Made by a program: the position numbers and the translations under genes. The notes under the pieces were generated by a model that ran no database searches, had not been told where the DNA came from, and worked only from the letters and a program-made list of their open reading frames with translations. A DNA stretch of 44,628 bases from Chromera velia (lineage: Eukaryota > Sar > Chromeraceae). Each line of letters opens with the position of its first letter. Positions within the stretch are counted from its first letter, which is position 1. The DNA lies in NCBI GenBank assembly GCA_018398765.1, contig JAHBMJ010000634.1, positions 1 through 44,628 on the forward strand. Reading direction: 5' to 3'. Of this stretch, positions 9,782 to 22,630 are shown in pieces.

Positions 9782-12700
9782 TGGGCTCTAGCAAGAGGGG
9801 GGGGGGGGTCTTTGCGTGCCAAACAAGCAAAAATGACCGATCTTTCCCACTATCAAAACACATTCTGAACAAGCCTAGGAATAAGCTTCAATAAGCTAAA
9901 AACGTTTAAAAAGAAGAGTAAAAACTGGGTTTTCTGAACATATTTTAAAAAAAGTAAAAATATGCAAGCTAAAAGCCTAGGCTTTAAGTACACGTGCACC
10001 TAGACGTGCACAAATTCAAGGCATCCAGACCTAAAATGCATGCGGGCAATCTCTTTTAGGTTTAGAACTGCAGTCAACTGCCTGCAAAACGAATTATTAA
10101 ATGCATTTTTCCCGTCACAAATTAAAATGGGCAGCTGCTGTCACCGTCCCTTCCCGCCACAGACATTGAAATCCGATGGAGTTTAGAAATACAGTTTCCT
10201 GGGTCGCAAGCGAAAATGAGATGTGAGACGTGCAGATGGAGAGAACAAGCCGAAGCAGCGGGATGGACAAAAGCTGACAAGCAGACAGGTAAGCACGCGG
10301 GCAGGCAGACTGCCAGAGTCTCCTCGATCGAGTCATTCCATCTTTCTTTTGATAAAAATTCATGCAGGGAAGGAATCTTTTCATCAACGATGTTCTCTGA
10401 ATTCGTTTGGTTGGAGTGAAAGGAAGAGACGCTCTTGTCTCCCTGCTGTCTTTCCTCGCCAAAGGGACGCCTCTCTCCCCCCTCTCTAGATTCATTTGAA
10501 GAATAGAACAAATTTGTAACAAAAAGGCGGCAGCAGTTGGTCTGGGGCTAGATTGGGGGAGCCGGCAAGCACGGAAGGAATGAAGTTGGAAGGAGGAGTT
10601 GGAATCCATACTTGCCTGGTTTCTCCCTCTCTCTTTACAGTTGCAGAAGCCGCAGCATGGGGTCCTCGGCAAAGCTCGGGCCGGCTCCAGGGGCCCTTGA
10701 CCTTGCAATGATCCGTTACCGTCCTCCCCTTCATCCTTGCACCAAGGACTGTCACGGTATCTTCTGCCACACAGGAAGGAAAAAGGAAAACATCCTCTCT
10801 ATTTGACCCCTCCTGGGCCCCTTTTTTCTCTCCCATTCCCCCTTTCTCTTGGTTGCATCAATCCTCCCTGCCTCTTGAGAAGCGGCCCAAACCGCTGGGG
10901 CCACACTTAAACTGCCGATCGAGGTGTTTACTTTTGGTGGCTATCTATCAAGTGTGCTAGAGGACGAAAGAAGTTCTCTCGAGAGGACAAGGAAAAGACC
11001 AGCTCGATTAAATGGAGGGAAGTCCCTCTGCCTGTACGATCATTCGTCTTGTGGTGAATCGCGTGTTCCTCCCTCCCGGCATCCCCGTCTAGAGGCAGGG
11101 AAGGAAACAAAGATAGAAAAGGAATTCATATGAGAGAGAGAAGGAGAGATGAAGAAAAAAGAGAGGAAGCAAGAATCTAGAATCTCCCTGAGATCTTTCC
11201 GTCAACTTTACAGAAAGAAAGCGAGACAGGGGAAAAAGTGAAACAGACTCACTTCGGCTTCAATCCTTCTTTTTGTTCATCAGAACCTGATCCCTCTCTT
11301 CTTTTGTTTTAGCAGAGCCGGAAAAGAGAGGAGAAAGAATAGATGGTGGCGGCGGCAGAGAAGACTGCCACCCTTCATTTGTCCGTGATGTGCGTTACTT
11401 CTCTTTTTACATCTGCCCTCTTGCTGCCAGGCTGTCGATCTGTTGGCTTAATTCGGTCGAAAAGACGTAAGGAGAGGGGGGGAGGGAGCTTCTGGGAACT
11501 GGGACAGCAGCCAAATCTTTTCTTAAAATTCAATTTCTTCGCGAGACGCTACCCGATGGTCTTCTTCTCTTCTCTTCTCTTCTCTTCACAAAGTGGACAC
11601 GTCTGAAGGTGCAGTTGCGAGAGAGACATTCGGACAGAGACGTCCGATCAGTTGATCCCTTTTCATTCTCCTTGTTTCCTTCCTTGCTTCCTTCCCCTTA
11701 ATTTCTTTCCCTTCGTCGAAGCGTTCAGACAAGGAACGAATTTTCGACCGGCAGGAACACGGTTGCACAGGCACGAGGAGAGACGGCCCTGGTTCCCGTA
11801 TCGGCACTCCTCTTCTTTGCATGTCTCTTCTGCACACCGGAATGAATGAATGAATGAATGAATGAATGAATGAATGGATACGAGACTGCATGAATCAACG
11901 AACAACTGCAGGGAGACAGAGAGAAAGAGGTGTTGAATTAGAATAGTAGTAGGTCAGACAGTCATCGAAAGGTTGGCCAACTTAATTCGTTCGTTCTCTC
12001 GTTCAACTGCAAGAAAGATGAAAGAAATCAACTGTGCTGCTACAAGGCGGACAGCGTTATTATGCCTTTTTGCGTCGGTCAGCTGCACTGCCTGAAAGAC
12101 AGATGAGCAAAAAATCATTCGTGAAAAAACTGAGCGGGGGGGGCGAAAAAGAAAGAAGGGTCTTGCATGTACAGCCGCATCATCGCACATCGTTCTTCAT
12201 GAAAGGGGAGGGGGGGGGGACGGCAGAAGAGTCAATGAAAGACAGGGAGAGGGAGGGGAGGAAACGAAGACTTAAATCGACTGAATGCGTATCGAGCAAT
12301 AGTGTTCGAAAAATTGTTTGTTTCTTTGGATGCAAAACAGACGCTCACATACACACAAAGAGCACCCAGTCGAACTGACTCTGTTCTGTTCTGTTCTGTT
12401 CGTCTAATTGTCTTTTTCTAATTCTTTGTCAGACAGACACACAGACGCACAGACGGAAAGACAGAGAGAGGGACAAAATTGATTGATCAGCTGAAAAGGT
12501 CGATATCCAGATTTCCTTCCACGGTGCAAATCTGAATTCCCTTTTTCATTCTCCTTTTGGCTAAAACGAAACGAAACCCGCGGACGGGAGGGATTTCTCG
12601 ATCGACAAAGAAATCTCATGCAGGGTGGGGGTCAAACAAACAAACAAACAAAGAGAATTGATCAATTTGGCAGATCCATTCATTCATCCATCTGTCTGAC

Positions 12701-13186
12701 ATTTTCCCCTCCCCTTTGTCCTTGTCAAAAATGGGATGTCAGAGGGCAAAAGGCGAAGAAAGGAAACAGAAAGGGGGGGACACTCAACAGGGGGGACCTC
12801 CTCAGCCGTATCCTTCGTCCTTTGAGTGAAAGTAAAAAGGGGGTTCCGATTGTTGTTGCCTCCCTCCCTCTCTAGCGCAGTCCCGCTCCCTCACAACAGC
12901 CCCCATGCCAACCCAGACCTCCAAAAGAGCCGAAGGGAAGGAACAAAGGGAAAAAGCAACAGTGATCGAGGAGAGAAGAAAAAAAAGCCAAGTCAAAGAA
13001 AGACGTTCGTCTCCTCCGCCCCTCCTCCCTCTCTCTTTCTGATACCTACCCCGCTTTTGTCATTGTTTGAATTAATTCTGTCTATACACCCATTCACTCA
13101 CCGAAACACGAACAAACAAACACGCAAATTTTTACCATACAGGCCTATACAGCAGAGCAAATGTGCATTTCCCCGCTCTTCCTCAC
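9782..13186. other. Low-complexity region; no supportable gene
   Basis: The sequence is strand-asymmetric, with alternating purine-rich and pyrimidine-rich tracts, microsatellites and scattered GT/AG signals. One plus-strand stretch (10216-10290) ends at a good donor (CAG|GTAAGC), but I could not chain it to a downstream coding exon. Open frames here are repeated-dipeptide or mixed in character and have no domain. The region could hold untranslated exons or the 3' flank of the minus-strand gene that ends at 13187. Confidence 0.4.
11841..11875. repeat. (AATG)n microsatellite
   Basis: About nine perfect tandem copies of a four-base unit, AATG on the plus strand. Confidence 0.95.
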
Positions 13187-16100
13187 TCACTCAATGCAAC
13201 AAGTGTTGTCACCATCCTTTGCTTGGGAGCCGTCAGGGCTCTCCCCCCCCCCACCCTTTGGGCCCAGCGGCCCCTGCCTCCTCTTGTCACCCTTCATCAT
13301 CCATCCTCCCCCTCCTCTCTTACCCTCCCCACCACCTCCCCGTGCAGCCTCTCGTCTTTTCGACCAAAACCAAAAATCGACAAGAGCCGCAGCAGACTGG
13401 AGGTCCACTGCCCCCGCTCCTGTCACGCTCCGCGTTCTCCCTCTCATCCCCCCTCCCCCCAGTGAGCCAACTCCGAGCAGCTTCAACTGATCTGACAGAA
13501 TATCGGATTGACTCTGGGGGGGCACGACTGTGAGCAGGTCAGCAGAGCCTGCCATCACAATCGACCGCACCCACCTCTCCAGTCCCGCTGTCTTTGCCCT
13601 CTCCTGGGAAGTGACTGGATCACGGGACGGTACGGGGGAATCCTCGCTGTCTGCCGCTGCAGAGGTGCTCTGCTGAGGAGGCTGAGCCTGTTGTTTGGAG
13701 GATCTCTGACGGTTCCTCATAAGGAAACTGAGCGAGGGGGAGGATTCCGGAGGGTCAGTGAACGGGCTCACCTGGGGGTGTTTGTGGAATCGAGAAGTTT
13801 TCTGGGACTCTCTGCGAAGCTCGGTCTGGAGCTCCTTGCAGAGACGCGAATGGCAAAAAGCCACCAGACTCTTGTACTTGGATGTAGGGTGGGAGGCGGG
13901 GGGGCGGGTGGAGACTTTGGTGTGTTTCTGCGTTGTCTCTTCAATCCGTTCGGGGGGATCGATGAAGGTATTCCGTAGATTCATATGTGATTGCGCAGAA
14001 GGGTGGTCTGTGGGTGTGTCGTCGGCAGCTTCAGCAGAAGGAAAAGTGAACCTAGAAACGGGAGGGGGGCAGTCGGGGTTGTTCATCGGGGTGTCTGTGT
14101 CGTCAGGGATTGGTAAAGCGGCTTCTTCCGCCGTCTCTTGACGGCTGCTGATGCTTCTGCTGCTCCATCCCTCCGCCTCCCCCTCCGCTTTCCCCCCCTT
14201 AGTTCCTCCCCGACTCCGACACGAGGAGGAGGCTGCGCAGGAAGAAGAAGAAGAAGAAGCAGGGTCGGCCCCCCGGGGGGGGAAGCGACTGCTGAAGGAG
14301 ACGGGGCGATCGGAATATCGGGAAGCGGAGACGGCAGAGGATGCAGACGAGTCGCGGGTGCTCGTTGTGAAATCCCGAGAGGGGGGAGAAGGGTCGCATG
14401 TGGATTCTTTCTCCCCCCCTCCTTCTGCTTGTCTGTCTCCTTTGGAGACTCTCACGGCTGCACAGGAACAAGAAGAAGACGAAGAGGCAGAAGCAGAAGC
14501 AGACGAAGAAGAGGACGAGGAGGACGAGGCGCCTTCTCGTGCCCCCCCCCGACGACAGGCACCCGGAGGCAGCCTGACGGTCGACCTCTCAGACACCAGA
14601 CGCACGCGGGCCGTCTCCCCGTCTCCCTTCTTTCTGACTTCCAGATGGGTACAGATATCGTTGTTCAAGCTCTTCTTCCCCCCCTGCCCTGCCTGAGGCA
14701 TGAAAGGAGGGTTCTGCATCACCCCCACGCAGGGAACCTGGAGGAACCCCTGCTCCAGGCCCAGCATCGGGCGGCCTACAGAGTACGCGTACGGTGCGTG
14801 GGGGAGGCTCATCGTGCGGGTGCAGTAGGCGACGACCATGACGATGAACATCACTTTAAGGTCGTCGCACTCCTCCGTGTGACTGCGCTCCGTCCTCGCC
14901 ATCTGAATCAGGCAAACACGAGACAGAAGGGAAGAAAAGAAGGAGGCATGAGGGGCACGGAGGACCGAGAGAGAACACATCAAATGGTTCTACCGCCAAT
15001 TAGCGCACATGCGTGTACACACAATTCAGTTCTGTGCTTCACCAGAGCACAGGGGAATCAGGGAAGAATCCCAAAAGAAAAGATCACGATCCGAGTAGAA
15101 AGCAAAGTTAGGAACGACTTCATTGATTGGGAAACAAATAAGACATAAATGAACTTCCTGATTGTTTTTCCTCTGTCCTCATTGCGCTCTATCAGATATC
15201 AAGAGCAAAAGAACTTTTGAGTGATCGCAAAGTCCTCTCTCTGTTAGCATTCGGTGAGACACCTCGTGTGAATTCATACGGTCGTTCTTTCACTGACGTA
15301 CGTGTTTGATCGAGGGCAGCCTCGCACAGGTCCACGCCTGGTAGAACTCCTGAGAGACCTGCCATGGCCCTTCGTTGTCTGCCGCCTCTGTCCACATCTC
15401 CAGGGTGGAGGGCCGAGGGAGGCACGTCCACACGTCCATGTCCAGAGTACCTGCACGCACGCAATCCAAACAGTTATTTCACTTAATTGGCATCCATCTA
15501 CTCATCAATCCCCTCGAGGGGCACAGGAGGGAGAAGTAAGAAAAGCCAATGAGTTCATTTTCATCCGAAGTATATCAGACAAGAAAGAAAGAGGAGAACA
15601 ACAATCCTTGTGAAAGCTGTGCAGAAAACGTTCGGAGACAAACTTCTGATTCACGTTGATGCAGACTCAGAAGCCTCCCCGCTCACATACAAAAAAACAC
15701 CCAAAAGAAAAGTCTAGACGGATGGACAGAGAAGGCAGAAGAAAAAAAGTCACTTTCAACAATCGCGCACGAGTTGACTCTTCCAGGGCCAAGGAGCACG
15801 GAACCATAAACGAATTTCCTCCACATGCCCAGCTCGTTAGGCTCTGGCTCTTCTTTCAAATTTCATGCACCATAGAGTCAGAAAGGTTCACGTTCTCCCA
15901 GTCAGAACACCAAAACGAGGCGTGTTGTCACAAGCAAGCCAGGCAGAGAGAGATATCTCCGGACAGGCCCACCTGTCGACTGTGCTTCACTCATTGCGAT
16001 AGGAATCATGAGAGACTCCACGACGGAACGAGAAGACCACTCAGAGAAGGGGTGTCTCCCTCCCCCCCCCTCAAGGTCGTCTCCCCCATCCAAGTCCATG

Positions 16101-17213
16101 CTACTCTCCCTCTCCCGTCTCCCGCCATTGGATGAAGAAGACGAGGGAGAAGAAGCGGGAGGCTCGGGGGGGGCCACTGCCCACCGCTCCTCCACTTCCA
16201 GGGACCCCGGAGGCCCCAGAGTTCCGATGCGGTGCAGGTGCACAGAGGCGGCGCCACCCTCACCCTGGTTCTCTGGTGCAGCAGCAGCAGCAGCAGCTGC
16301 TGGCTGTGCAGTGTTCTTGCTGGATGCCGAGGCCGAGGAGGGCCTGCTGTCGAGAGCGCTGGTTATGGGTGCGGAAGCAGGGACCTCGAGGGGTGAGGGG
16401 ACGTCATCGTCCTCTCTGCAGAAAAGGAAGGGAAGGCAAAAGAGCAGAAACGCACACATTTCATTCCTGCGGCATGCCAATATGCCAGTAGAAGCGACTT
16501 CAGGCGGCACAAGAGAGAGAAAAAGAGTGGCTGAGAGAAGTGGGAGTAGTGTCAAAATATCTCCGCTCGCCTGTTACACTGGAGAAACGAAGCGATGCAG
16601 TCACGATCTAAGAAACTATCAGAACCAATTTTCAAAAACCATACTGCAGGAAGGCTGTCTACCTGCCTGTCTGACCTGAGGGGTCTCTGGAGCTCTCTGT
16701 AGCGCTCCAGGGCGACGGGGGGGGGCACCGCCATGTTGCCTGCAGGCGGAAGGCAGGAAGGACGGGTGGAGACACAGAGATGTCGTGGACTGAGTGCAAA
16801 CGGCATGTGAGAGGAGGGTGCATGGTAAGATGTATGACGGACAGTAGGGAAAAAAAGGTCAGAGAGGAACGGGGCAGAGACGGCCTTTTCTCGATTGCCT
16901 GCAGGCGCCTTCCTTTCTCGGTCTGCTTTGCTGTATACTCATTATTCAAGTTCAAAGAGGCATCTCACAAAAGCAAGAAAGAAACAACCGACAGCCGACC
17001 GACCAGGGTAGTCCACCACCACAACCTCCACCTCAGCAAAGGACGCATGACCAAACCGGGCCTTGGAGAACGGTCCCCTCTCTCGGCCCTTCCACTCGCC
17101 CTCGGACCAGTCACTCACACCACGAAACCCCCCTCCCCTGCCGATACAGAGGTTAATGTTCCCCATGTAGGCCGCAATGCATGCGAACACATGGGCCGTG
17201 GATCTGCACACAT

Positions 17214-17262
<49 letters not shown>

Positions 17263-18973
17263 CAAAAGGGGAAACAGAAGGACACCCAAATGAAACAGCG
17301 GATGAGGCCTTTCCTATTGCGCCTTTGCAAAAAAGGAAAGGGCACGCTGGGAATTGTTTTGATTGGCTCAAAAAAGTCGTGACCCTCTTTCCCCTCTGTT
17401 GCAGTTTCTACCTCACCCTCTTTCACTTCTTTTTCTCGTGCTCCACAACTGCATGTCTGTGTCCAGGTCTCTCTCGGAAACTCAGAATGCAAACGCACGT
17501 CCCGCTCCCCACTTGTCTCTTCCTTCCTTCCTGCCTGCTTGCAAGTGGAGTGGGGCCCTCGGATCGGCCTGTACTGTGGCAGCGTCACTGCATGTCAATT
17601 TTTCTGTTCCTTTGCTTCCTTTTCGTTTCACTCCTTTTCCCAGTCTCTCTGCCTCCCCTGCCTCACTAAACCCTGACTGACTTAAACAAGTATTCCGCGA
17701 AAGATCGTCCCTCGAGGCTTCGAGGCTTGACCACCTTCCAGGGATAAGTGGGACCGAAGGACACCACAACCTGGCCTGTGGGACCGACAAGTGCTGCCAG
17801 GAGCAGCAGCGTCGTCACAGTGGGGTTGTGCACCAGCACCTTCCTTCCACTCAGGCGCAGAATCGAACGGGGAGACAGGGTGTGGAACGTCTCACCCAGA
17901 AGAGAGTGCACGTCTGCAACTGCAAGCAGACTCGCGCGCACTGCGCGCACCCTCCGTCTCACTTCTGCTTCCTGCGGAGTCTCCTTCGGGGCAGAGGAGG
18001 AAGAGGTCCAGGCGGACCTGTCCACCTTGACCACGTCCGGCTGCCACCCCCCTCTCGCCTGTGGGTGCTTCGGAGCGTATCTTTCGTGCCCGAGAAGGAC
18101 ACGCAAGCCGTCGAAGATCCTGACGCTGGCCCTGGAGTGGGGGCGATCAGGCAGGGGCTTGCTGTAGGGGGACCCTGAGTGAGGGTCCTTGTAGGCAGGG
18201 ACGCACATGACAGAGGAACCCTTCAGGAGCTCCGATGGGATAAGGGGGGCCGAGAGGAGACTGCATAGAAGCATACAGTGACGGTCATGTGTGTGAATAT
18301 CGACGAACTAGGCAGAAGCGAAAGGGAGACGGGGAGCGCTGACGGATAAAAAGGTTGCAGAGCAGAGAGAGGAAAGCGACCAGGCGACTGACCAGGCTGC
18401 CATTCGGATTGCGAGCGTATCCCCTGCAGCTCCATTTCCCTCGTTGAGAAAAATGGGGGGCAGACAAGGGTAGACATCGGGGTCGTTTTCGTCCGTCAGT
18501 TTCTTGGCCCCTATTTTGAAGTTGAGCGTCCATCTGCGGGTTGAGGTGTCCTGGTGCCACTGCGCGGATGGAAGAGGAAGCAAGCACATAACTGAAGGGA
18601 AAGAAACGTGCATTGGAAAGGAGAAGGCCCCCAAAGCGGAGAAGCATGCCGCACTGCCGTTTTCCAGAAGGACGTCTCCTGTTGCAGAACGGTGGAGACA
18701 GAAAAAGGCTGTCTTTCTGGGTCGACCCACCTTTCGTCTCCGAACCTGGCACTGATGGAAGAAGAGGCGAAAGACCTTTCCGGACACAGTCGGATCCTCT
18801 TCGGTCAGGATGGCCTCAAAACTACAGAGTGGCCACGCGAGGGCGACTTCGAAGAATATATCATCGTCGCAGACTTCTCGCAGTCTACGGCAAAGATTTC
18901 GGAACAAAGCAAGAGTGTCGAAATCAAGGAACGTGCATGTATACTTGATCACGCAGTCTCGCAGTTCCAACAT
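13187..18973 (-). CDS. Seven-exon gene, F-box-like N-terminus, 1243 aa, otherwise unrecognised
   Basis: My exon model is 18973-18393, 18260-17682, 17203-17004, 16739-16676, 16415-15973, 15450-15302 and 14902-13187. All six introns are GT...AG and all junction phases agree, which gives an uninterrupted 1243-codon frame. Residues 1-45 (MLELRDCVIKYTCTFLDFDT...LCRRLREVCDD..F) resemble an F-box, the Skp1-binding motif of SCF ubiquitin ligases; this is pattern-based. Exon 3 (AHVFACIAAYMGN...FGHASF) and exon 6 (a Trp-rich stretch with TLDMDVWTCLP) look like folded domains I cannot name. Exons 5 and 7 are low-complexity: an Ala run, Ser runs, acidic and proline-rich segments. The start is the first ATG in frame. 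Exon 1 also contains possible 48-52-nt introns, and exon 7 could be split. The promoter is probably shared with the divergent gene starting at 19712. Confidence 0.72.
17208..17260. repeat. (CA)n(GA)n microsatellite in intron 2 of the F-box-like gene
   Basis: A run of CA units is followed by about 19 GA units. On the gene's strand this gives a CT/GT tract just upstream of the exon 3 acceptor at 17204, so it forms the intron's pyrimidine tract. Confidence 0.9.
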
Positions 18974-19711
18974 CGGGAATCACGAAGGCAGGCACAAAAG
19001 GCCTGTGCCTTCGAATCTGATCGACTCGGAGAAGAGTCAGACCACTCTAAGCCGCCAGACTGAGCTCTCAGACAAATTAGGGAGACACATCATTTTGACT
19101 CTGACAAGTGAAGGCGACTTCCGAGGTCATTTGAGAGGCCAGAGAAGGATTCAGCCATCAGCCTGCTTTTGGACGGGACGGCTATCTGATCGATTCATTG
19201 ATTCTTCATGGCACTGATCGAACAGAAAGTGACCAAGTTTGTCTGTTTCTTTTGACACAATTTTGGAGCGCGGAATTTGTTCTCCTGGCGAGGGATCCCG
19301 CAAAGCGAAAAAGGACAACTTTTCGGGGCCACTGAGCACGCATGTCTCAGATGGCAGTCCGTTGCATGCGTTTCTCGGATCCTCATGGATGCAGTTCGCC
19401 ACGCTGACGCAGATTCCCAAAAAAAGATCAAAAAAAGAGACGGTTTGAAAGACCGAAAACGAAACCTGAAGTCCTTCAACTGAAGCACCTCTCGCTTTCT
19501 CACAAGGGATCTCACGCAGCTCCTCGAGTGCATCTTCTCTGTGAAGGTTGAGCACCTTTCGAATTTTCTTACTCTTCAACTCTGGGCAGTGGACGGACTT
19601 GGTTGCCAGGACTTCTAGTACATATTTGCCTTGTGTCCCAGTTTACTTTCGTCTCCTTCGAGAGATCGTTTCATTCGTTTGTTCTTATTGCTCGAGCAAC
19701 GAGACCTCAGA
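18974..19711. promoter_or_regulatory. Shared 738-bp intergenic region between divergent genes
   Basis: The two start codons at 18973 (minus) and 19712 (plus) face away from each other, so both promoters and 5' leaders must lie here. I see no convincing TATA element or repeated operator. Its promoter role is inferred from gene layout only. Confidence 0.5.
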
Positions 19712-20578
19712 ATGAAGTTCACTGCAGTGCTCATTCCCCTCGCAGGGATTGCCTCGGCACTCGCTCAAGAGGCTCCGGCAGCGCCTGTCGTGAGTCCCTC
19801 TGCTGCTCCTGAAGTTCCCTCTCCTTCCCCTACCGCTGCTTCTGTGGAAGAGACTCCCGCTCCTGCTCAGCCTGAGGTGTCTGAGCCCCAGACTGCCCCT
19901 CCGGTGCGCCCAGCGGTGCCCCTGGAGGAGGAGATGGAGATGGATGCGATGCCTGACAGGGTAGGTCCTTGTCTTTTTCCTCTCTGTTCGCTCTTCCAGT
20001 CCTAGCTGCAATTTTTGCTGAGTTTTCTTTTGTGCCCTCCCCCTATGTTCTCCCCTCACTGACTTAGGCTCTTCCTGTCAGCCTCATTCAGACCCCTCCC
20101 TGCCATCAACTCTCGACCAGAATTGATGAACCTCTAGCTCAAGCGCTCATCCCATTTGCCTGCTTGCTCGCTGTGTGCATGGATGCAGCCTGTGATGGGG
20201 CCTGACGGTCAGGTCTGGGCTCCTCTGATCTCCTGGGAGCCTGTGGACCCCGTGACTGCCCAGAAGATGATCAAGGATGGAGTGGTCGACTACCCCAACT
20301 ACCCCGCCATGCGCCCCGCTGGACCCAACCAGCGCGGCCCGAACGCCCAGCGCCGTCTCCGCGGAGAGGTCTCAAAGGAGGCCGCCGAGGTTGAGGGTGC
20401 AGAGAAGCGTCGCCTGTTTCTCCTTGGCCACCTCTTCCGTCCCCGCTATTATGGCGGCTACGGAGGTGGCTTCTATGGCTACAGGGGAGGCTACGGCGGC
20501 TTCGGGGGCTACGGAGGTGGCTTTGGCGGTGGCTACGGATATGGAGGGTATGGCGGGTATGGGGGTGGGTACTGGTAA
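19712..20578 (+). CDS. Secreted Gly/Tyr-rich protein, two exons, 212 aa
   Basis: Exon 1 is 19712-19960 and exon 2 is 20189-20578, joined in phase 0 across a 228-bp intron (GTAGGT...TGCAG). The protein starts MKFTAVLIPLAGIASALA, a clear signal peptide with a likely cleavage after ALA near residue 18. Residues 20-80 are rich in Ala, Pro, Ser and Glu. Residues 84-130 contain a Trp/Pro-rich block, and a dibasic, charged stretch (QRRLRGE...EKRR) around residues 138-158 could be a processing site. Residues 170-212 are GGY/GGF repeats ending YW. GGY-type tails occur in wall, cuticle and adhesive proteins of many eukaryotes, so a secreted structural or adhesive role is my inference; no enzyme domain is visible. 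An in-frame upstream ATG at 19631 would hide the signal peptide, so I chose 19712. Confidence 0.82.
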
Positions 20579-22630
20579 ATTAATTAAGTGAGAAGGAAGA
20601 AGACAGGTTGAGTGAATTAATAGATGAATGAATGAAGACAGTGTGAGAGACAAACATCGTTGCGTCAGACGAGATCAAGCAAAAAGAGGAGAAAAAGAGG
20701 GAACAAGGAGAAGAGACTGATGGTCGTCTCTTCTTGTGGTTGAAGAGAAGCAGAAAGGTTTGGCCAATCGATCAGTTCATGCAGAATCTGTGGTGTGGCG
20801 TTGTTGTACTGCTTCGCTTGCTGTGATTCATCATATTTAAGTCGGACATCAACAACAGAACGGAAAAGCGCTCGTGCTTTTCTCTTTTTGTGGCCAACAA
20901 GCAGAGAGTGAAGGTGAAAGAGGAGAAGGCGCGCATGTATGGAAGGAATGAGGGGGGGTCCCCATGAAGAAACTTTAAGCAAAGACCAACGGGACCCTGG
21001 CACCCTTCTATTGAAAAAGAAACTTTAACAACTACCGTTGTGAAGAACAACAAGTGACAGAGAGAGGAAGGAGCCGAGGAAAGAGACAACAGATACAGAC
21101 TGCCTGCAGAACAGAGGCATGGAAAGAAAGACAGTCATGTGCCTGTCTGATCTTTCCACCTCGATCGAGTATGCAGTTGACTGTGCTGAAGAGAAATTAA
21201 CGAAGATTAGCTCCTTTGATTTGTTTTTGTTTGCTGTGACGGTCTGCCTGTCTGCCGTTCTCCATGCATGCCCTTCAATTCCAATTCCAAACGGAACTTG
21301 TGAGTGAGCGTGTGAACGTGCATGAATGAAGTGTGACGAAGGGAGTCCCGCATTCTTTCCGATTCTTCCGCTGTCAAGAACGGGTTTGCGGATTGTCCTT
21401 TCTTCGTTCCGGTCCTTGTTCGTTTTTCCAGGGAGGCAGTAGAGATCTGTCTGTCTTGGCTTGCATTGACTTCGAGAGAAAAAAAGGGGAATCGGAGAGA
21501 CTCTGAGAACGGGAACGCTTCTGTTCTCAGGCATGAGTGCAGAGAGAAGGAAAGAGAAGGATCAGATCTGACACAGCGGTCTCCTTCTTCCATGATAAAA
21601 AGTGATCGATCAAATTAGGGGCCCTTTCTGGGCCTTGGAGGGTGGAGGTTTTCCTTCTTGCTTGCTTGCTTGCGCAGAAGGAAAGAAAGATGGGAGGAAG
21701 TCCCTTTGTGTCCGTCCAAGAGCGGGTCTTTCATTGTGTGTCCGTCTGTCGGCGTGCTCTTCTTTCTTTTGGGGGGCGCGTCCCCCTTTCGTATCAACTC
21801 CCGCGAATCCTTTCTGCAGTATCAGTGTGGACCGGAAGAAAGACTGTCCGTCTCTAGGTCCGTCTCAATTTCCTTCCAGCCTTGCTGTCTGTTGTCTACC
21901 TGACTGTCTCTCTTTCTCTCTCTGCTTCCCATTCCTCCCCATCCCGATGAACGATGAAGTCCCGAGGAGGGGGGGGACATGTGTGTGTGCAGAGGGGGGG
22001 GGGGATCCGCTATCTTCCTGTCTGTGTGTCAGTCAACTGTGGTGTGTTCTCTGCAGGAAGGGGTGTAGGTCTCACCGTGTTCTCTGGTATGGCCGTTTGT
22101 CCGTCTGCTTTGAGAGTCATCTGGTGTGTCCGTCAGGCGGTTTTTGTGTCAGGGAGCTGACTAAGTCAGGAGAGAGGAGAATGGCCGACAGTCAAAAAGC
22201 TTTACGAGAGAAGGGTAACGATGAAGGGAAATTACTAGGGAAAGTGTGCAATTTGGAACTGCCGTTGATTTGCTGGTCTCTCGTGTATATGGCCGGTGTG
22301 TGCCGGTATTCAGGTCCTTAATCATTGTCATCAAAATCCTTTTCTTGCATGTGTCGGAAGTTGTTGCCTCTGTTCAAGTTGTTCAGATGTATGAACTGGC
22401 AAACAGTTGCTTCAACAGTTCACTCTAGAGTTCACTGTAGAGCTAGCTGTAGAGGTCAATACACTGTATTATATATATGACATCATAAGTTTACTAATTT
22501 TACTTGAAACCTTTCAATAATGGAATAAGCAATACAACTATGTATATGGCGTACAGAACGTTTATGAAATAGATTGAGAACAATCTAGACTCCTATAGGC
22601 TAGGCTCTGTTGCCCCTCCATTCCATAAAT
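20579..22630. other. Intergenic; no supportable gene
   Basis: The first part is the 3' flank of the Gly/Tyr-rich protein gene. A 239-codon open frame at 21602-22321 is Cys/Ser-rich in the manner of TGTCTGTCC-type repeats and has no domain, so I do not call it. The right end becomes AT-rich before the dispersed repeat. Confidence 0.5.

Noticed and set aside
10216-10700. Possible plus-strand exon pair around donor 10290 and acceptor 10640
   Set aside because: The joined reading gives no domain and no continuing frame; the region is low-complexity throughout.
12826-13533. Plus-strand open frame of 235 codons rich in Pro and Ser
   Set aside because: It is pyrimidine-rich low-complexity sequence overlapping the 3' end of the minus-strand gene on the opposite strand.
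14138-15148. Plus-strand open frame of 336 codons
   Set aside because: Antisense to exon 7 of the phase-consistent minus-strand gene and to its intron 6; Arg-rich because it mirrors Ser runs.
21602-22321. Plus-strand open frame of 239 codons
   Set aside because: Its Cys/Ser-rich translation comes from TGTCTGTCC-like low-complexity sequence. No domain and no splice or start context to support it.
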